64,000 nucleotides of DNA, taken from contig VZRS01014563.1 of NCBI GenBank assembly GCA_013398055.1, forward strand, positions 599,079 through 663,078. Direction: 5' to 3'. Shown piece by piece: positions 12,075-25,603 of this stretch. Under the pieces are notes generated by a model. The model saw only the letters and a program-made list of their open reading frames with translations, made no database searches and had not been told where the DNA came from. This stretch comes from Ifrita kowaldi (taxonomy: Eukaryota; Chordata; Aves; Passeriformes; Cinclosomatidae). The first letter of the stretch is position 1; the number at the start of each line of letters is the position of its first letter. Position numbers and translations under genes: made by a program.

Positions 12075-13499
12075 GGTGCTGGGGAAGAAAGCACAGAACT
12101 GTAGAGAAGGTAGAGAATGAGACAAAGGCAGTTACAGAATTTTCTCATCAGAGATAAAAGTATTGTGTGGCTGCAGAAAAGAGATGGAGTGACAATTGCA
12201 ACCGTGCAAATAAGATCCATTTGACTGAAATTATATTTTAAAGAAAAACAGGAGACCAAATTTGTTATAATGGGCCTTTCACCTTCTGGCTGTATGTTCT
12301 CATTTTCCCTTCGCTTTATTAGGCATAATTTCAGGGTTGTGTTTTGTTTCATCTTCTCCTGAACTTGCAGAAATGCTTAGGGCACTGATGCAGTGCCCAG
12401 CTCGCTGGGGCCACCACAGCCCCTGCACCTCCTCACGGTGTGGGGTGGTTCAAGGGGAAACTGGATAGCCCTGGGACTCCAACCCCTTTGTTATAGGGGC
12501 TGGACAGACCTGTACCAGGGCAGCCTCTGCTCCTGGCCCTCCCCTGTGGGATATGCTGGCACATCTGGTGGGCCCTGACAGACCCAGCCCCCCCAGATCA
12601 GGAGCTCTGTGGTGAGGGGAAGCACCCTGCTGGGAGCAGCCCGGCCCTGCTGGGTCTGTGGCTGCTGGTGCAGAAGGGACAGGGAGCTGGGAACACGCCT
12701 GGTAGGAGCAGCAGGTGGTCTCTGGAGGTTGCTCTGGTTTTGCTGGTAGAGACAAAGCTGAGGAGGGGAGCACATTGTATTTAACAGATTGAAACCTGCA
12801 TTTCAGTCCATACCACCTCAGAGTGGAACCTTTCTCTGCACACATATGAGCATTTTTCAACCTTGTGGTTCCAGGCAGCAGTGTGGGAACCTAAGGACTG
12901 GGTGATGTTTAACCTGAAGATCAAAGCTTACTTTTAGCACTGCAGCATTTCTCCCTTTACCTTCCATTTTGACACCATTTCAGGTGTTGCAGAGTTAGAG
13001 ATCTCCTCTCCCTGCTATTGCACCAAGGCTTTCAATTTTCCAGGTGGGAAATAAATTGCAGGGCCCAATCCACAATCTCAGCCGTGACCTGCACCGCTGA
13101 GCCGGGATGAGGCTCATCCCCCTCGACCCTGTGTGTGCTTTGCATGGCAGCAGCAGCCACAGCGAGCAAAAAGGCTGTGGGTTCACCAGGCTTCGGGGCA
13201 GAGATAAGGGGGAGGCCAGGTAGAAATCTATTTGGTTTCTTTTTGCAGCAACCTCTTTGTGTAAAAGAGCTTGATGCAGGGGGAACCTGATTACTGCTTT
13301 CTCATCAAGTGGAAATAGAAGTGCTTTGTACACAGGCTGATGGAAAACTACTGGAATGCTTTTCAGTTCCCCTCTCCAACCCTTAGTGCTTTCTGGTGCC
13401 TTTAAGGGAACAAAAATCTGGGCTGGAAAACAGGGGGAAATATATCAAAATATATTTGGAGATAATGGCAAGTAATACAATAGACAATGCAGCTGGGCA
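12075..13499. other. Non-coding stretch
   Basis: No gene recognised. 12390-12780 is GC-rich and carries open frames on both strands, for example 136 codons on the minus strand at 12450-12860. These show no family signature and are best explained by composition. Confidence 0.6.
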
Positions 13500-13790
13500 A
13501 TAAAAGAGAGGCAAAGGGAAGGCATCAAAAATACCATCAGAGAGTGGAAGGAAAGAAAGAAGATGGAGAGAAAAGGTAAAAGCAAGGAAATGATGAAAAA
13601 AAGGCCGCTGGTATGATGGGGTGGCAAAGGACAAGTAGGAGATAAGGGAAGGCAGGGAGAGAACAGTGCAAGGGAAATGAAGAAGAGGCCCTGGGTGAGT
13701 GATGGAGTGGAGTCATGGGCAGGCACAAGCAGGGAGAGAAATGGAGTGGAAACGAAGCAGAGGGAAGTGTGGAATGGCCGTGATGGTGCT
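13500..13790 (+). other. Purine-biased tract
   Basis: About 290 bases in which the plus strand is mostly A and G, with recurring GGAAGG, GAGAGA, AAGAAAG and GGAGTGGA words. The bias explains why the minus strand is open for 126 codons at 13445-13825 with a Ser/Pro/Phe/Leu-rich translation. It is not a pure microsatellite. It could be a decayed GGAA/GAGA repeat or a region with triplex-forming potential. Confidence 0.6.
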
Positions 13791-16700
13791 GATCTGTTTC
13801 TCCCACAGCTGCAGAGTGATGGCACGGGTTTGCATCAATAACAAATGCCTGGTTATGTGAGGGGAGAGGGAGCCATGGCAGCTGCTGGCAGGGGCACTGC
13901 TCGTTCAGTGCTGTGGATTGAGAGATGTGGGGCCCTTTCCACAGCCCCCTTGGGCTAAGAGGGGAGGAAGAGCACCAAGAGGTAGATGATGTCAGGTTCT
14001 AGGCCAGGACCCATTGGTCTGACAATGCACTTGTACCCTGAACTTTTATCTCCAGTGCTGGTTAACCTGCCCAACGGCTCTGGAGAGCTGAACTGAATTT
14101 GGTAAAATATCAGAAATCTTCCTGCCCTGTTCTCACACACAAGTTCACCCAAGGAGCCCATCCTGCCTGTAGTCCCACAATGCCAGTGCCACAACTCCTG
14201 TGCTCAGCTGCTTTTCTCATCACCTGCTGCACACTGGGCACTCAACAGGCCACACTTGAGGTGCAGTTGCACTGGCACCTTCCACACCAACTGCACCATC
14301 TGCTTTGATTCCTCTTTCTTTTGTATTATATCACAGTTTTGGGTTTGTGTTGTTTTTTTGGTTTTTTTTTTTAATTNTTTTTTTTTTTTTTTGCTGCAGC
14401 TGCAAAAGCTTTGGGAACATTCCTATAATAACTCCCATACAGCTTGGTTTAGCAGATAGTTGGGCTCTTTCATTCTTAACTGCTGAATTACATTTGGTTA
14501 TCAACATGCATTATATCTGCTGTCAATTAGCTGTTATCTAACACCGTGAAATGACTTAACTCCTTCAGCCTGCTCGGAGATCTGTCCCCTACCAGCACAC
14601 GGCACAGATTGTGTCAGCTTGCAAAGATCCAGGCAATTTTGTCACTTTTTTTTTTTACTGGTGCTCATTACAGCTAAAGGTCAGTTGTGTTTCCATTGTA
14701 AGCCTAGGGATAATGGCATGATCCAGCAAACTCTTTCTTGTGTAAAGTTAACAGGACGATTTGCATAAAAATCCTTACTAGGGGAGTAATTTGCAGGATT
14801 GCACCTTTAAAACCTTCGCCTCAGGAGCAAGGCAAAAGCTGGAACCTGGAACAGCAATCTTCCAAAGCCATATTTTATCAGAGGAAACGATCAAAATTTA
14901 ATGAGGAGAAAAAGGTACTTAATGGCTGTAGATAGTGTAATTTCAGCCATAAAACTGGGATCATCTTGCGAGGCATCTTGCTGCGGCCTTTCCAATCAAT
15001 GGCACAGCTGGCAGCAGCCTCGGCCCTTACAGGGTGAAACCCTACAAGGCATCGGGCAAAAAGTCCCAACCCACTGCAAAATGCACGTGATGGAGGAGTG
15101 ACTGGGGCTTTTCCTCCGTGAAATCTGTGCTTGGCTGCAAAGCCGTGGCGTGGCACAGTTTGTAATGGAGCCCAGTGAAATCTGAGGCAGGATGGCCTTG
15201 CAGTCATGGCTGGTGCCGCTGGCATCTCAGGAGGGTTTTCCTTTGCTCTCCCAGCAAACATTTCAAGGGTTTCACCAGCTCGGTTGTTTATCGCACTGGA
15301 GACTCCCTGAGGCTCAGTGCTAGCCTTGAAAATCTATTTACATTTTTAAATATATGCCAAAGTGTAAGCCTTGGGACAATTCAGAGAAGTTAGGTACGCA
15401 AAGCAACCAAAATAGAATCAAAAAAAAGTCCCCTAGCAAGCCTCGAGTGAGTATTTCTGCATATTTCCTTGAACAGCCCAAATGTCAAATGCTAGCCTAC
15501 ATATCCCAGGTCACAGCTAAGAAAAGCAACAGATGGATTTGGCCATTGGTGAGCAAATATTAGTCCTGGACAAAGGCACTGCTTTATTTTCCAAGTGTAC
15601 CAAAATTAGAGAACCCCCTAGTGCTGAATAATTTTGTTCTGCCTTACTGTGAAAATTCCCAGTGTTCAATAGCCCTCCACAAGTTCTCATTTGATCCCTG
15701 TAGTGCAGTGCTCCTGTGGCTGTATGTCAGCTGCAGCGGTGGTAAACATGTACACACTACTCATTTAAGGACTTTTAAAAGGCTTCTCACTGTGCCCAGA
15801 AATTACACCTGTGCTTGCTTTCTTACCCATGCTGTTGTCTTTGTTTCTCAGCCTATATTAAGCCCTTTTTTTCCTTCTTCTTTTCCCATTGAAAGAGTGG
15901 TAATGTAGAAACACCTTTAAGTCCTGTTTTCTCTCTGGCAAGCGACTTGTGCAGAGGGACAGAGATAGTTAATCTGAACAGAGAGAAAAAATATGGGGAT
16001 GGCAGCAGATGTCTGCCCCTCCTGAAGACACTTGACTTTTCAGGAGCTCAGTGGTGTTAGCTGAAATCCCTGGCAGCTGCAGTGCCTGGTTTCCCGGAGA
16101 CGGGGACCTGTGATACTCTGACTGTATTTTCTCTATCCAGAAATGATGAAGGCAGGCAGAGGATGTGGGAGCCTGAGGAGCTGCATCAGAGGAGGGGGAA
16201 GGTGGATGTAAGGCTGCCATGAGGCACTGGCTTCTGATAAACTCTTGCATTGTAGGAGAATCTTTGAATGTTAAAGATGATTTTATAGAAACAAGGGCAA
16301 GAGAAGATGAGGTAAGGAACGTAAAATACCATGTCTGAAAGGCTGTTAAAAAGGGGAATTCAAGTAGAGGTCCTGCTAATGTCAGTGGTCAGATTCCACA
16401 TTGATGTCATTTGTCCATTTATGGGGCAATTGTCACTCAAGAGAAAGACACAGAAATCAAAGAAACAAGAAGAGGAATCAACTTCAACTGCTTGAACATC
16501 TCTGATAGCACAATGGTACTTTGGATGGTGTGAAGTCGATCAGTGAAGCTCTCTGATGAGGAACATGACTAAGAAAACGACTCTAAGACTTTTGAAGTGA
16601 AATGCTGGTGTGGCACATGTTTGGTATCTCCTCTTTGGCAAGGACAAGTGCTAACAGCGACCCTGCACTGAATTTTTGCGATCCAGCCCACCCCAGTGAC

Positions 16701-16800
16701 CGTCCTGCAAGAGCCCCTGCATGTTCGTGGCAGTGGTGCTGCTGTCAGGTCCACACCCCAGTCCCAGCAGGCTGCAGTCTTCTACAGCTCTTTATGTGGT
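13791..16800. other. Non-coding stretch with T-rich tract and an ambiguous base
   Basis: No gene recognised. A T-rich tract spans about 14352-14392 and holds one unresolved base at 14377. That base interrupts any frame there and probably reflects sequencing trouble in the homopolymer. 14880-15090 is non-repetitive and mildly CpG-containing, with nothing I can name. Confidence 0.6.
14352..14392. repeat. Poly(T) tract containing one N (14377)
   Basis: Long T-rich low-complexity run with a single N. Length and sequence here should not be trusted. Confidence 0.9.
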
Positions 16801-16813
16801 TTTTTTTCTATAG

Positions 16814-16975
16814 GACCAGACCCAGCTTTCCCTCCCAGCACATGCCCAATTTGCAACGTCAACACTGTGGTTTGCTGTTACAGATCTGCTGATGCAACTC
16901 TGCCGAGAACATAGCCTTCAAGCTTTATCCAATTCATTTAAAAGTAATAAAGCTCTTGCTCTGCATTTCCCAAAA
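16814..16975 (+). other. Weak exon candidate
   Basis: A pyrimidine-rich acceptor (GGTTTTTTTTCTATAG) is followed by 54 open codons, then a donor-like AAA|GTGAGA at 16976. The length is an exact multiple of three. The translation, with an LLMQLCREHSLQAL stretch, matches no family I know. There is no partner exon and no start codon context. Chance remains the leading explanation. Confidence 0.12.
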
Positions 16976-17663
16976 GTGAGAACCAAGCCTCAGAGGCATT
17001 TGCATTAATTATGTTTCAATCTTAAGAAATGCCTTCTGAGCTTCCCCCTCAATTCATTGCAGTTCTTGAACCTCTGACTGATCATACTGGGAGTGATCAG
17101 CATGTCTCCTCTCAAGCTCAGATCCTGCCTCTCCATTCTGCAAGTGGAATTATCTCTCTCTATCTGCACCCATAAAGCCAAGTGCACTTGTGCTTCCAAC
17201 TTCCGCAGAGTGCCAGGCAGTTCTCTGTGCTAAGGCTCCTATTAACGCCTGCAATTAGCACTGACAAAAGTGCTGCTCCCCGCTCTCCTCCCCCAAGCCG
17301 CGCTGCCTTGATTGGTTTTCAAGAAAATCCCAGGGCACTGTAATACCTCCCTGGCAGTCATGTTTCAACAGAACAGCAAAGTTAGTGAGGCGTGACAGTG
17401 CTCTTTTTTCTAAACCTATACTGAACATCCTTAATCAAGCTTTGCTTTTTTAAAAATAATGGGCCTAATTCTCCTTTGCCTTACAGTACATTCATGCTTG
17501 TGTAATTCCATCAGGACATATCCTCAGCTCTGTAAACCAGCAGAGCTCTTCCAACTTCATTTAAACCCCAGGAAGACTGGTAATAGCTGAAGATTTGGAC
17601 TGCTGATTGCCAAGCTATTTCTGATTTATGCCAGTTCTAAAGGATAGTTGGTTCAAGCTTTTT

Positions 17664-17698
17664 GGTTTGTTTGGGGTTTTTGTTTGTTTGTTTGTTTT
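17664..17698. repeat. (GTTT)n simple repeat
   Basis: GTTT tetranucleotide units with one interruption. Ordinary microsatellite. Confidence 0.85.
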
Positions 17699-18122
17699 GC
17701 CATTAGGTACACACTCTTTACCTCATTTATGTCAAATAATACACAAAGTACATCCAAGCGATTGCTTTTTCCTGACCTCTCGAACCCTCTCCATTGCCGC
17801 TGGCCCTTTTATAAAGCTTGCACACCCAGAAAGCATCCACCAATCTCCCCAAAGGCCCTCAGGAGGATCAAGCCAGACCATCAGGGTAAGTTGCCTCATA
17901 CCACTACACATACATTGCATTTTTTGTGCTCTCTAAATTAGATGTGTTCTTCCCATATGCAGACATCCAATGACGTTTTGCCATGGCCAGCCTGTGCTGT
18001 CTCCAAAGATCTCCCAGGAGGAAAGCTTATGGATGCTTCAGCACTTCTCTGCCACAGCCCAGCAGCGACAACAAATCCTCAGCCATTGCTCTGAGCGGGT
18101 CCTGCAAGCTGATTTAGTTCTC

Positions 18123-18137
18123 CTCTCTCTCTCTCTC
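18123..18137. repeat. (CT)n simple repeat
   Basis: Short uninterrupted CT dinucleotide run of 15 bases. Confidence 0.85.
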
Positions 18138-21100
18138 CTTCCATCCCATGTTCCACACTCGTCTGTCTGAGCAGCGGAGGCAGCTCAGGGAAGAGCAGCA
18201 GGCAGGCAAGGAAGGTGAAGGGGAGAGACACAGCATGTTTCTTCTCAGCAGTGTCAAATTTGTCTTTGGAAAGGTCCTGGCCAATTTGAAATGCAAGGAG
18301 GATGTGAACCAAGACAGAAATGTATTGAAGGGCTGCTGGGTTTGAGTCTGTCTCCATGATCAGAGAGCACACATTTACAGGGGCAGTGCTGGGGTTGTCT
18401 GATATTAGACTGACGTTTAAATTAGGTACAGGCTCAGTGATAACTCTGATTGCACCTGGGACCTCTGAGTGCAGCACAGGGCAAATAAAAAATGATGTCT
18501 GTGGCAATAGATAGAGATGCTGTTGCTAACTTTAATACAGCAGCGTGAAACACTGGGTGAAACATCACACAGGCTGACAGATTAGAGATTTCAGAGGTAT
18601 CAGGTACAAGAATAAAGAAAATAAAACTTGAAATGAACTTTCTGTGATAAAAGTAGCCATGGAAGAGGCTTTTACACTTGTAAAAGCTACAATGTGGTTC
18701 CCACTACTGTCTGCACCCAATATTCAATGTAGAAATATGAACTGTAGCAATTGAGCTGTAGTTCTGCTATAAATTTTTTATAAACTTGGGGTTTTATGGA
18801 TCTGGAACACTACAGGATAGAGAGCACGAAAGCTGTTTCAGAGGGAAAGTGCCTAATTGCCGATTTTGCACTGACTCACTGCATTCAGAGACATAACTTG
18901 GGATCTATATTGTACCACACTGACCACACGTACCTGGAAAAACATTCAGACTTGTTAATTCAGTTCTGAACTATCAGTTATTTCATTGTTTCTCATCTCC
19001 CTTCCCAAGGAGCAAGGACAGAAGGAGGAGAGACACAAGGCAGGTACCAGAAAACAAACCAGAGGAGTGTTGGCATAAGCTTTCTCAATGTGTTACAACG
19101 TATAAAATACTGAGACACTTGCCAATGTATTTTGGGGACTCTCACACAGTGATCCCTCATGGAGGGAACCCCTTCAGCACTCTGGGCACTCTCACAGTAA
19201 AGTCAGTTGCCCACAAAATGCTTCTCTGCTCCCAGTTGTGCTGTGGTGTCTCCATGGCTCCGAGCCTCCAGGACTGGGACGTGTCTCCCACGTGAAATCA
19301 AAATGCACTCGGCTTTCCAAAATGCTTCATTTCTCTTTTGTGTTTGGAGCTTGGCTGCACAAGTCAGAAGAATTTGGTGTCATCTGTTCTGGAGGACAAG
19401 CCCTGGCACTTTGAGTGTTTCCCTTCCTGTAGGATTATTGTCACCATTTATCATCCTGTGTACGTCTGAGGGTACGAATCCTCGCTCCTCAGCCCACCAG
19501 TGACATCAACAGAGAGAACACCATACTTTCGTGCCGTTGTTCCCTCTCAGCTGCTGCTCATCTTTTAATAGGGATTTGGATGAGCAAACCAGGACAATTT
19601 TATGGTGTTCTGCCAGTTGTGACTCACTGGTTTTTCCAGCACTTAAGGCACCAATGTTTGTGTCCTGCAGAGAGAAGCCTTTCCATGCATTACTCCAGCT
19701 CAGAGAGAGCTGCTGAGTCCCTGCTGACACTGAGCCAGGCTGCCCACACCTCCATACCCACCACAGGGGCCATACAAGACAGGGAAGGCACTGGGTAAGA
19801 GCTCAAACCAACATTTATTAACAGTACTAATCAGTAAAAATGAATTCAGTGTCCTTTCTCCATCATCTCCCCAAATCTTTGGTTCCCCCAAGATGTTAAG
19901 GAATGGGATTCAATGTTACTCTTGATTTTTATGTGTTTTCTAACCTACAGAAGAGCAGGACTAACCATCATGAACACTTTCTTTTTAGCTTCAGCCTGAT
20001 TCAGAGACCACATCCTGAGATGTAAATCAGAACTCTGACACACTGAAATAAAACTGGCTTATGTTAGAGGGGAAAAACAGGCTCAGTTTGGTCTAAATCA
20101 CCCTCTTGCCTGGTGAAGGGGCACATCAGCACTCCTTCCCAGGAAGGCAGGGGCTCTCCAGGACATTAGCTGTTTTCTGTTGTGGGTAAGATATATTTGC
20201 TGAAATCTGCTGCGTGTGAGGAGGCCTCTTTCATGATGATGTTTCATGAAACCAAGTGTAGGACAGTGCCCTCCCTCTGCTCACAGCACATAAGGGTTGA
20301 ACTCATGGTGGAAATAAAACAGTTCTTGAGAAACACTTGGTGAATCTACGTAATTAAAAATCTTTCCTGCTGGGGGTTAATGATTTGGGGAGATTAACTT
20401 GATAATGTAATGTAAAATGTCGAAATCAAAGTGTGCATCCAGAAACACTGGTGCAGCTCTGTGATGGGAGACAATTTTAAGTAAACAACCAGAGAAAGTA
20501 TTTTGCAATTAAATTAAAGATGTTTCCAAACTACTGTACTTTGCTATAAAAAAGCATCATCTTGAAAAGTCAAGTTTCATTTATTCTAATTAGTGCTGTC
20601 ATGAAGTATTCCATTCAGCAAGCACTGACTAACAGGCCCTTTTCCAGACACCGATTTGAAACCTAAGAATAATAATAAAAATAACCACAGACCCTTCTCA
20701 TGCTGTCTTCAGGCCCAGTTCTCAGGTAGTCGAGATCAGCCTCGCTCCAGCTAAGTCAGTGTGGCACCCTGATTTACAGCAGGTGAAAACAGAGGCTTTG
20801 CCCTCCCTGATACGCCCTTTGGGAGGTGATGTGAAGTCTACTGACATCAGCTGCTTTCAGAAAGACTCAGGTTCAAAGCTGTGTGTGCTGGGATGCATCC
20901 CTGGTCCCTTTTGCTCTCCTCACACTCGAGTTATTTAACTGGAGAGGCGTCAGTATCAAATTGATGGAAAGCCAAAGTGATCTTGATCCTCCTCTGAGAC
21001 TTATTGTTGAATTGCATTATATATAAGCAGAGAAGCTTTTTTATTATTAATGGGATAGAAAATCAGAACCATCAAGGAAAATGATATAATTCCTATTAAG

Positions 21101-24100
21101 ATGGATGAGTTGAAGTTAAGTCTGTGTATTCCTAACAAGATTGTTCTCTGAGACTCCTACAAAAGGGTATTGCCCTCCCAAGGGAAAACCTCACCCTGGT
21201 GGGGAAATGCTGGGGGAAATGCTGTGAACTCCTCCTGGGCAGCTGCCCAGCCTGGCAGGCAGCTGTGCAGGCAGTGCCCACACATGTCCAGGCACGAGGC
21301 TGCGTGGGGGTCTGCTCCAGGGTGGTAAATCTGGGGCCACCACCCCAGGAGCTGACCTTCCTTTAGGATCTCTTGTTTAAATCCTTTTCTCTATCATCCA
21401 GTTTGCTTTCACATCTGCCAAGTATTGCGGCTCCTTCTGCATGTCCAATGAGGGGATTATTTCGCAGGCTTAAATCTCACTCCTAAAAAAAGAAAGTTAC
21501 ACTGATAAATACTTGTTGTCTACACTGGGAGGCTGGTGGGGAATAAATGCAAGTGAGTGCGAAGGGCACTGTCAATTCTGCAGAAATGCCTCTTATTTCA
21601 CATGGCTCCCATCGCTTCCAGAGGGCTCAAAGCAGTCTTTGTGCAGCACAAAGTGCCCTCCCGGGAGCGAGTGAGGAGCAGCTGTTCTGGGCTGCTCCCT
21701 TGCTTAGGTAAACCCCAGTATATAAAATCCGAATACCCCCTTTTGATTTCATCCTGTTGCCCACAGCTAAAACCCCCTGCTCCACCTTAATTCATCCCTT
21801 CTCTCTGCTAATGCCCTTCAAATACTTACAGACTCTTGCCTGTTCCTCGCCATTTAGCCGTGCTTTAATCTCACCTCTTTATTCATTCATCACAAATCAA
21901 TCTCTCCTGCCCCTAATCAGGGCAGTGCAGCAGCTCTGCCGGGAGCTCCCTCCCGTCCCTGTGCCGCTAATGAGCAGGACCGAGTGCCGGAGCCTGGCAG
22001 GCGATGCAGCCTCCTGCTCTGAGGGGTGCTCAGCACCAACCCCCGGCTGTCCTGTTTCCCATGTGCTGCCCCCACCCGCCCCTCTGACACCTCCAAACGC
22101 AAAATCAAATTATGTTTTCCTCCTGCTGGCAGCCCTACGTATCTTATGCCCATTAGTGTCATTCGGGGAAGAATGGCTTTGTACAGATAATAATAATTTT
22201 CATTTCCCCATTCAGAATATCCTCTTCTACCTGTGGGTAACTGATTGAGTGCTGAGAACACTCCCTCTTTCCTTCTTACCTTATAATAAGCACCAGCACA
22301 TCTCTGCCAGTGTCGAACTCAGCAAGTGTGCTCTCTGCACCTTCGAGTGGATCCTAATCCAAACATTACATGACTGGAAGCATTTGAGTGCTTAAAAGAT
22401 TCACAGCTTCTCCCTCTGTTCCCCGAGGGCATTACACACAAACCAGGCTGGCAGCAGGTCCCTCCCAAAACCTCTGCAGCAGCAGCAAGACCCTGAATCG
22501 TCTCCATCTATGCAGACTCTTGCATCTGGTTTCCTCTCCACTGCTAATGTGCCATCGTCGTCAAAATTGCTACTCTTAGGTTGTCTTTCACTGCATTTTT
22601 TCCATTCTATGAAATCTTCATTTGAAGAATATCTTTGTCTTTCTTAGTCTTGCAGTCAGTATAGGTCATGGTGAGCTGGTCCCTGTCTGGTGTGTCTTTG
22701 GGCACCCAGGAGCAAGCTGAGTGCTGGATTTGGAGCCAAGAGGGGAGCTGTCCCAGAAACCAGGGACTTTGTTCTGGTTTATTTTCTTGCCTACTCCTTA
22801 TGGAAACAGAGCAATCCCTTTCTGCTGTTGAATGCATCCAGTCAAGGGGTCCTTCCTGCTCTGCCTGGGAACTTTACAGTTGTGGGATTTTGCCTCTCAC
22901 TGAAAGTCTGCCTGTGTTAGATGGTGAGGGGGAACTCACAGCTGCAGGTACAAGGTAGGTGTTACACAGACTCCTCTGAGCCAAACTTGGAGCTCACATC
23001 TTCTGCAGTGGTGGCAAGCACTGGATGGATGATTGCTCTGATCACTGCTACTCTGGCATATCTACCCTTGCTCAGTTTGATTTGCTTATGTTTCACCTCC
23101 AGTGGGATGATTTGGATATTTTCCTTTTTGTTTGTGGTTCCCATGGCACTTTTTTTCTCTTCTTTTATTATTATCTCCATATGGGGAGACCTGGCCTTTC
23201 CCTTGAACATCTCCTGTGAGTGACCACATCCTTTCTCATCACGATGCAGCTTCCAGCTATTGACAAACACAAAACAGTTCTGTTCTCCATCTCCTCTTCT
23301 CTTGAGGAGCTTCGGCACCTTTGCTTAGCATGTGCTTCTGCTCTTTTACCAGGAGATTTGTGTCTCCTGGTGTCTCCCAAGCAAGCTGCCCTGCTTTCCC
23401 ACCTCCTCCCGGTTTTCAAGGCAGTGCCATCAAGCCAGCTCCCTCCCCAGTCCACCTCACATTCAGTGTGGTTTAACAGGGTGAAAGTCCCCGGTTTCTC
23501 ACACAGATCTGGAAAACATTCTGCATCAGATATTCATCCCTACACTTAAAATGAACCATTTCTCACTACTTTAGTAACTGCTGCTATCAATGCCCAAATA
23601 GCACAAAATGACTATTTTTTCCCTCAGCATGATGGACTGAACTATCTATGGCAATGTCAGAGATCAGAGGGAGAAGGAGAAGGCTGAAACCAGCAGAGCT
23701 GAGCCAGGGCCATAGGGAGGAAGCTCGGTGACAAAAGAAATTGGTGAGATGACAGCGAGATGAGCTGCAATCTGAGCCCTCCTCTTACCTTGTGTTTTTA
23801 AATATACACTCAAAACATTTCAGGGATTGAGATTGTTTTCTCCTTTCTGGAGAATTATTTTGTCCTTCCTTTAGCTGACAGCCATTGGGGAGAATGAAAC
23901 ACTTTGGTTAGCCTCAAACACCTCGCTGACCATTCCGTGGGCTGAGGCACGGCAATGTTTTATCACATCTGACACCAATCAAGGCAAATAGACAAAAGTG
24001 AGATTTTTGATTTTGGATCCATGAAATGAAGGGAATGAGTAAAGTGAATTTGGACTCACAGTTCAAAGGAAGGGGTAAGTAAGTCCCAGGAAAGGGTTTG

Positions 24101-24780
24101 TCTTATCAACACCTCGAGCTTTGGGAGGAATGGGCTGTTTTACAAGGAACTCTGCAAGCCGCTCTGGCAGGATGAGTGCTTGGTACCATCCCCATCCCTG
24201 GGATTGGCACAGCCAAGGTCATAGGAAACTGGTGTTAGGGGGGAAAAAAGGAAAAAGAAACCATGACCTTGTCTATCGTAAAAGATTGAATACTTATGAG
24301 TCTGGTCCCAAAAGCTCCCCCAGGCTGGCATCAGTGGGAACAGCACAAGAACTGGCCCCACAGGACTGATGGGGAGCTAGCATGGCCTGAAGCAAACATC
24401 TACCCTGACTTCCTCATATGGAAGAAGGTGACAAATGCCTGAAATGAAATGTGGAACTGTTTGAAATTCACAGTTTTTCGCAGCCCATTGTGAATTCAAG
24501 AACAGTCCTTCTTTCAAAGGAAATTTCTGTGATGGCATATTAAGAAAAAACAGGCTACTTTCTAGTAGAAATGGCCATCGAGCAGGCCTGCTCCTGAGTG
24601 AGGCTTTGATAATATGAGCCCATTTTCCATGGCTTTGGCATTAAAAATACAGCAAAGGACACTCCATCCACAGTTTGTACAGAAAACAGACATGTTGTCA
24701 TATCTGGGAAAGAAGGGAAACAGCAGACACCTGGAGAAAGGCATTTCTAAACTCCTTTAGGAGGACACTCCCTAAACATC

Positions 24781-25202
24781 CACTGAACTCCTCTCCTATG
24801 AGGAAAGGCTGAGAGAACGGGGATTGTTCAGCCTGGAGGAGAGGAAGCTTCAGGGTGACCTAAGTGTGGCCTTGCAGTACCTGAAGGGGCTCACAGTAGA
24901 ACTGGAAAGGGACTTTTACAAGGGCCTGAAGTGACAGGACAAGGGGAAATGGCTTCACACTGAAATAGAGTAGGTTTGGATTGGCTTTTAGGAAGAAATT
25001 GCTCCCTGTGAGGGTGGGAGGCCCTGGCACAGGTTGCCCAGAGAAGCTGAATCCCTGGAAGTGTCCAAGGCTAGGCTGGACGGGGCTTGGAGCAACCTGG
25101 GATAGTGAAAACTGTCCCATGGCAGGGAGTTTGGAACTGGATGAGGTTTAAGGTCCCCTTCCAACCCAAATCCTTCTGTGTCTCTGTGATTCTATGATTC
25201 TA
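24781..25202 (+). mobile_element. CR1 LINE, 3' fragment (no. 2)
   Basis: CR1 3' end with a CTCCTATGAGGAAAGGCTGA block near 24793, TTGTTCAGCCTGGAGGAGAG near 24824, TACCTGAAGGGGCT near 24878, a GACAGGACAAGGGGAAATGG block near 24933, the AGGAAGAAATTGCTCCCTGT block near 24991, GGCACAGGTTGCCCAGAGAA near 25026, and the 3' end GGTCCCCTTCCAACCCAAA near 25152. Unlike copy no. 1 it keeps the terminal GATTCTATGATTCTA tail (25187-25202), which marks the true 3' end. The reverse transcriptase region is absent. It belongs to a different CR1 subfamily from copy no. 1, judged by the middle part. Inactive. Confidence 0.95.
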
Positions 25203-25603
25203 ATATTGAGAATGTGTTTAGATATGGAAGGAATTTATCCACATGTCCACCTACTGGAAGAAAAGTCCTGAGGACTACACCCAGGTCGCAGCAGGATTCA
25301 TTGCTCTGATTTAACATCAAACCTGGTTGTTTGTGCCAGTGAATTACATCACTTTTCTTTCTCACTCCTGCAGCATTAATAGCGGGAAAATCAAGCCGCC
25401 TACGAATCCCCACACCTTGAATATCCAAGCAAACCCACGTCCCAGGCAAAGCTCAGCGACGCTGCTTTGGGTACAGAGATTTGTTTCAAAGGAAGGAGAA
25501 AGCCAGATCTCATTTTGTTTTCTTGCTGTCCTAAATTTCACCCTGTTTCTGAACAGCTCTGTCTCAGCACTTTGAACTTTGCATAACTCTTAAAAATAAT
25601 AGG
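25203..25603. other. Non-coding stretch
   Basis: Nothing recognised between the CR1 tail and the CpG cluster. Confidence 0.6.

Larger units (their letters stand above)
16976..24780. other. Long non-coding stretch
   Basis: No gene recognised over 7.8 kb. It contains (GTTT)n at 17664-17698, (CT)n at 18123-18137, a 16 bp palindrome with a CAGCTG centre (21235-21250) and a 12 bp near-tandem duplication at about 21210-21233. A region at 22962-23318 is open on both strands at once without recognisable protein features. Between 19900 and 21500 there is little but AT-moderate unique sequence. Confidence 0.6.

Noticed and set aside
13445..13825. 126-codon minus-strand frame rich in Ser, Pro, Phe and Leu
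   Set aside because: Product of the purine-biased tract on the plus strand, not of coding selection.
21235..21250. 16 bp perfect palindrome with a CAGCTG centre
   Set aside because: About one palindrome this long is expected by chance in 64 kb.
22921..23318. Region open on both strands, with hydrophobic runs on plus and a Lys/Ile-rich frame on minus
   Set aside because: Each frame is the mirror of the other, which is typical of chance openness. The minus frame starts at GTG and has no known relatives.
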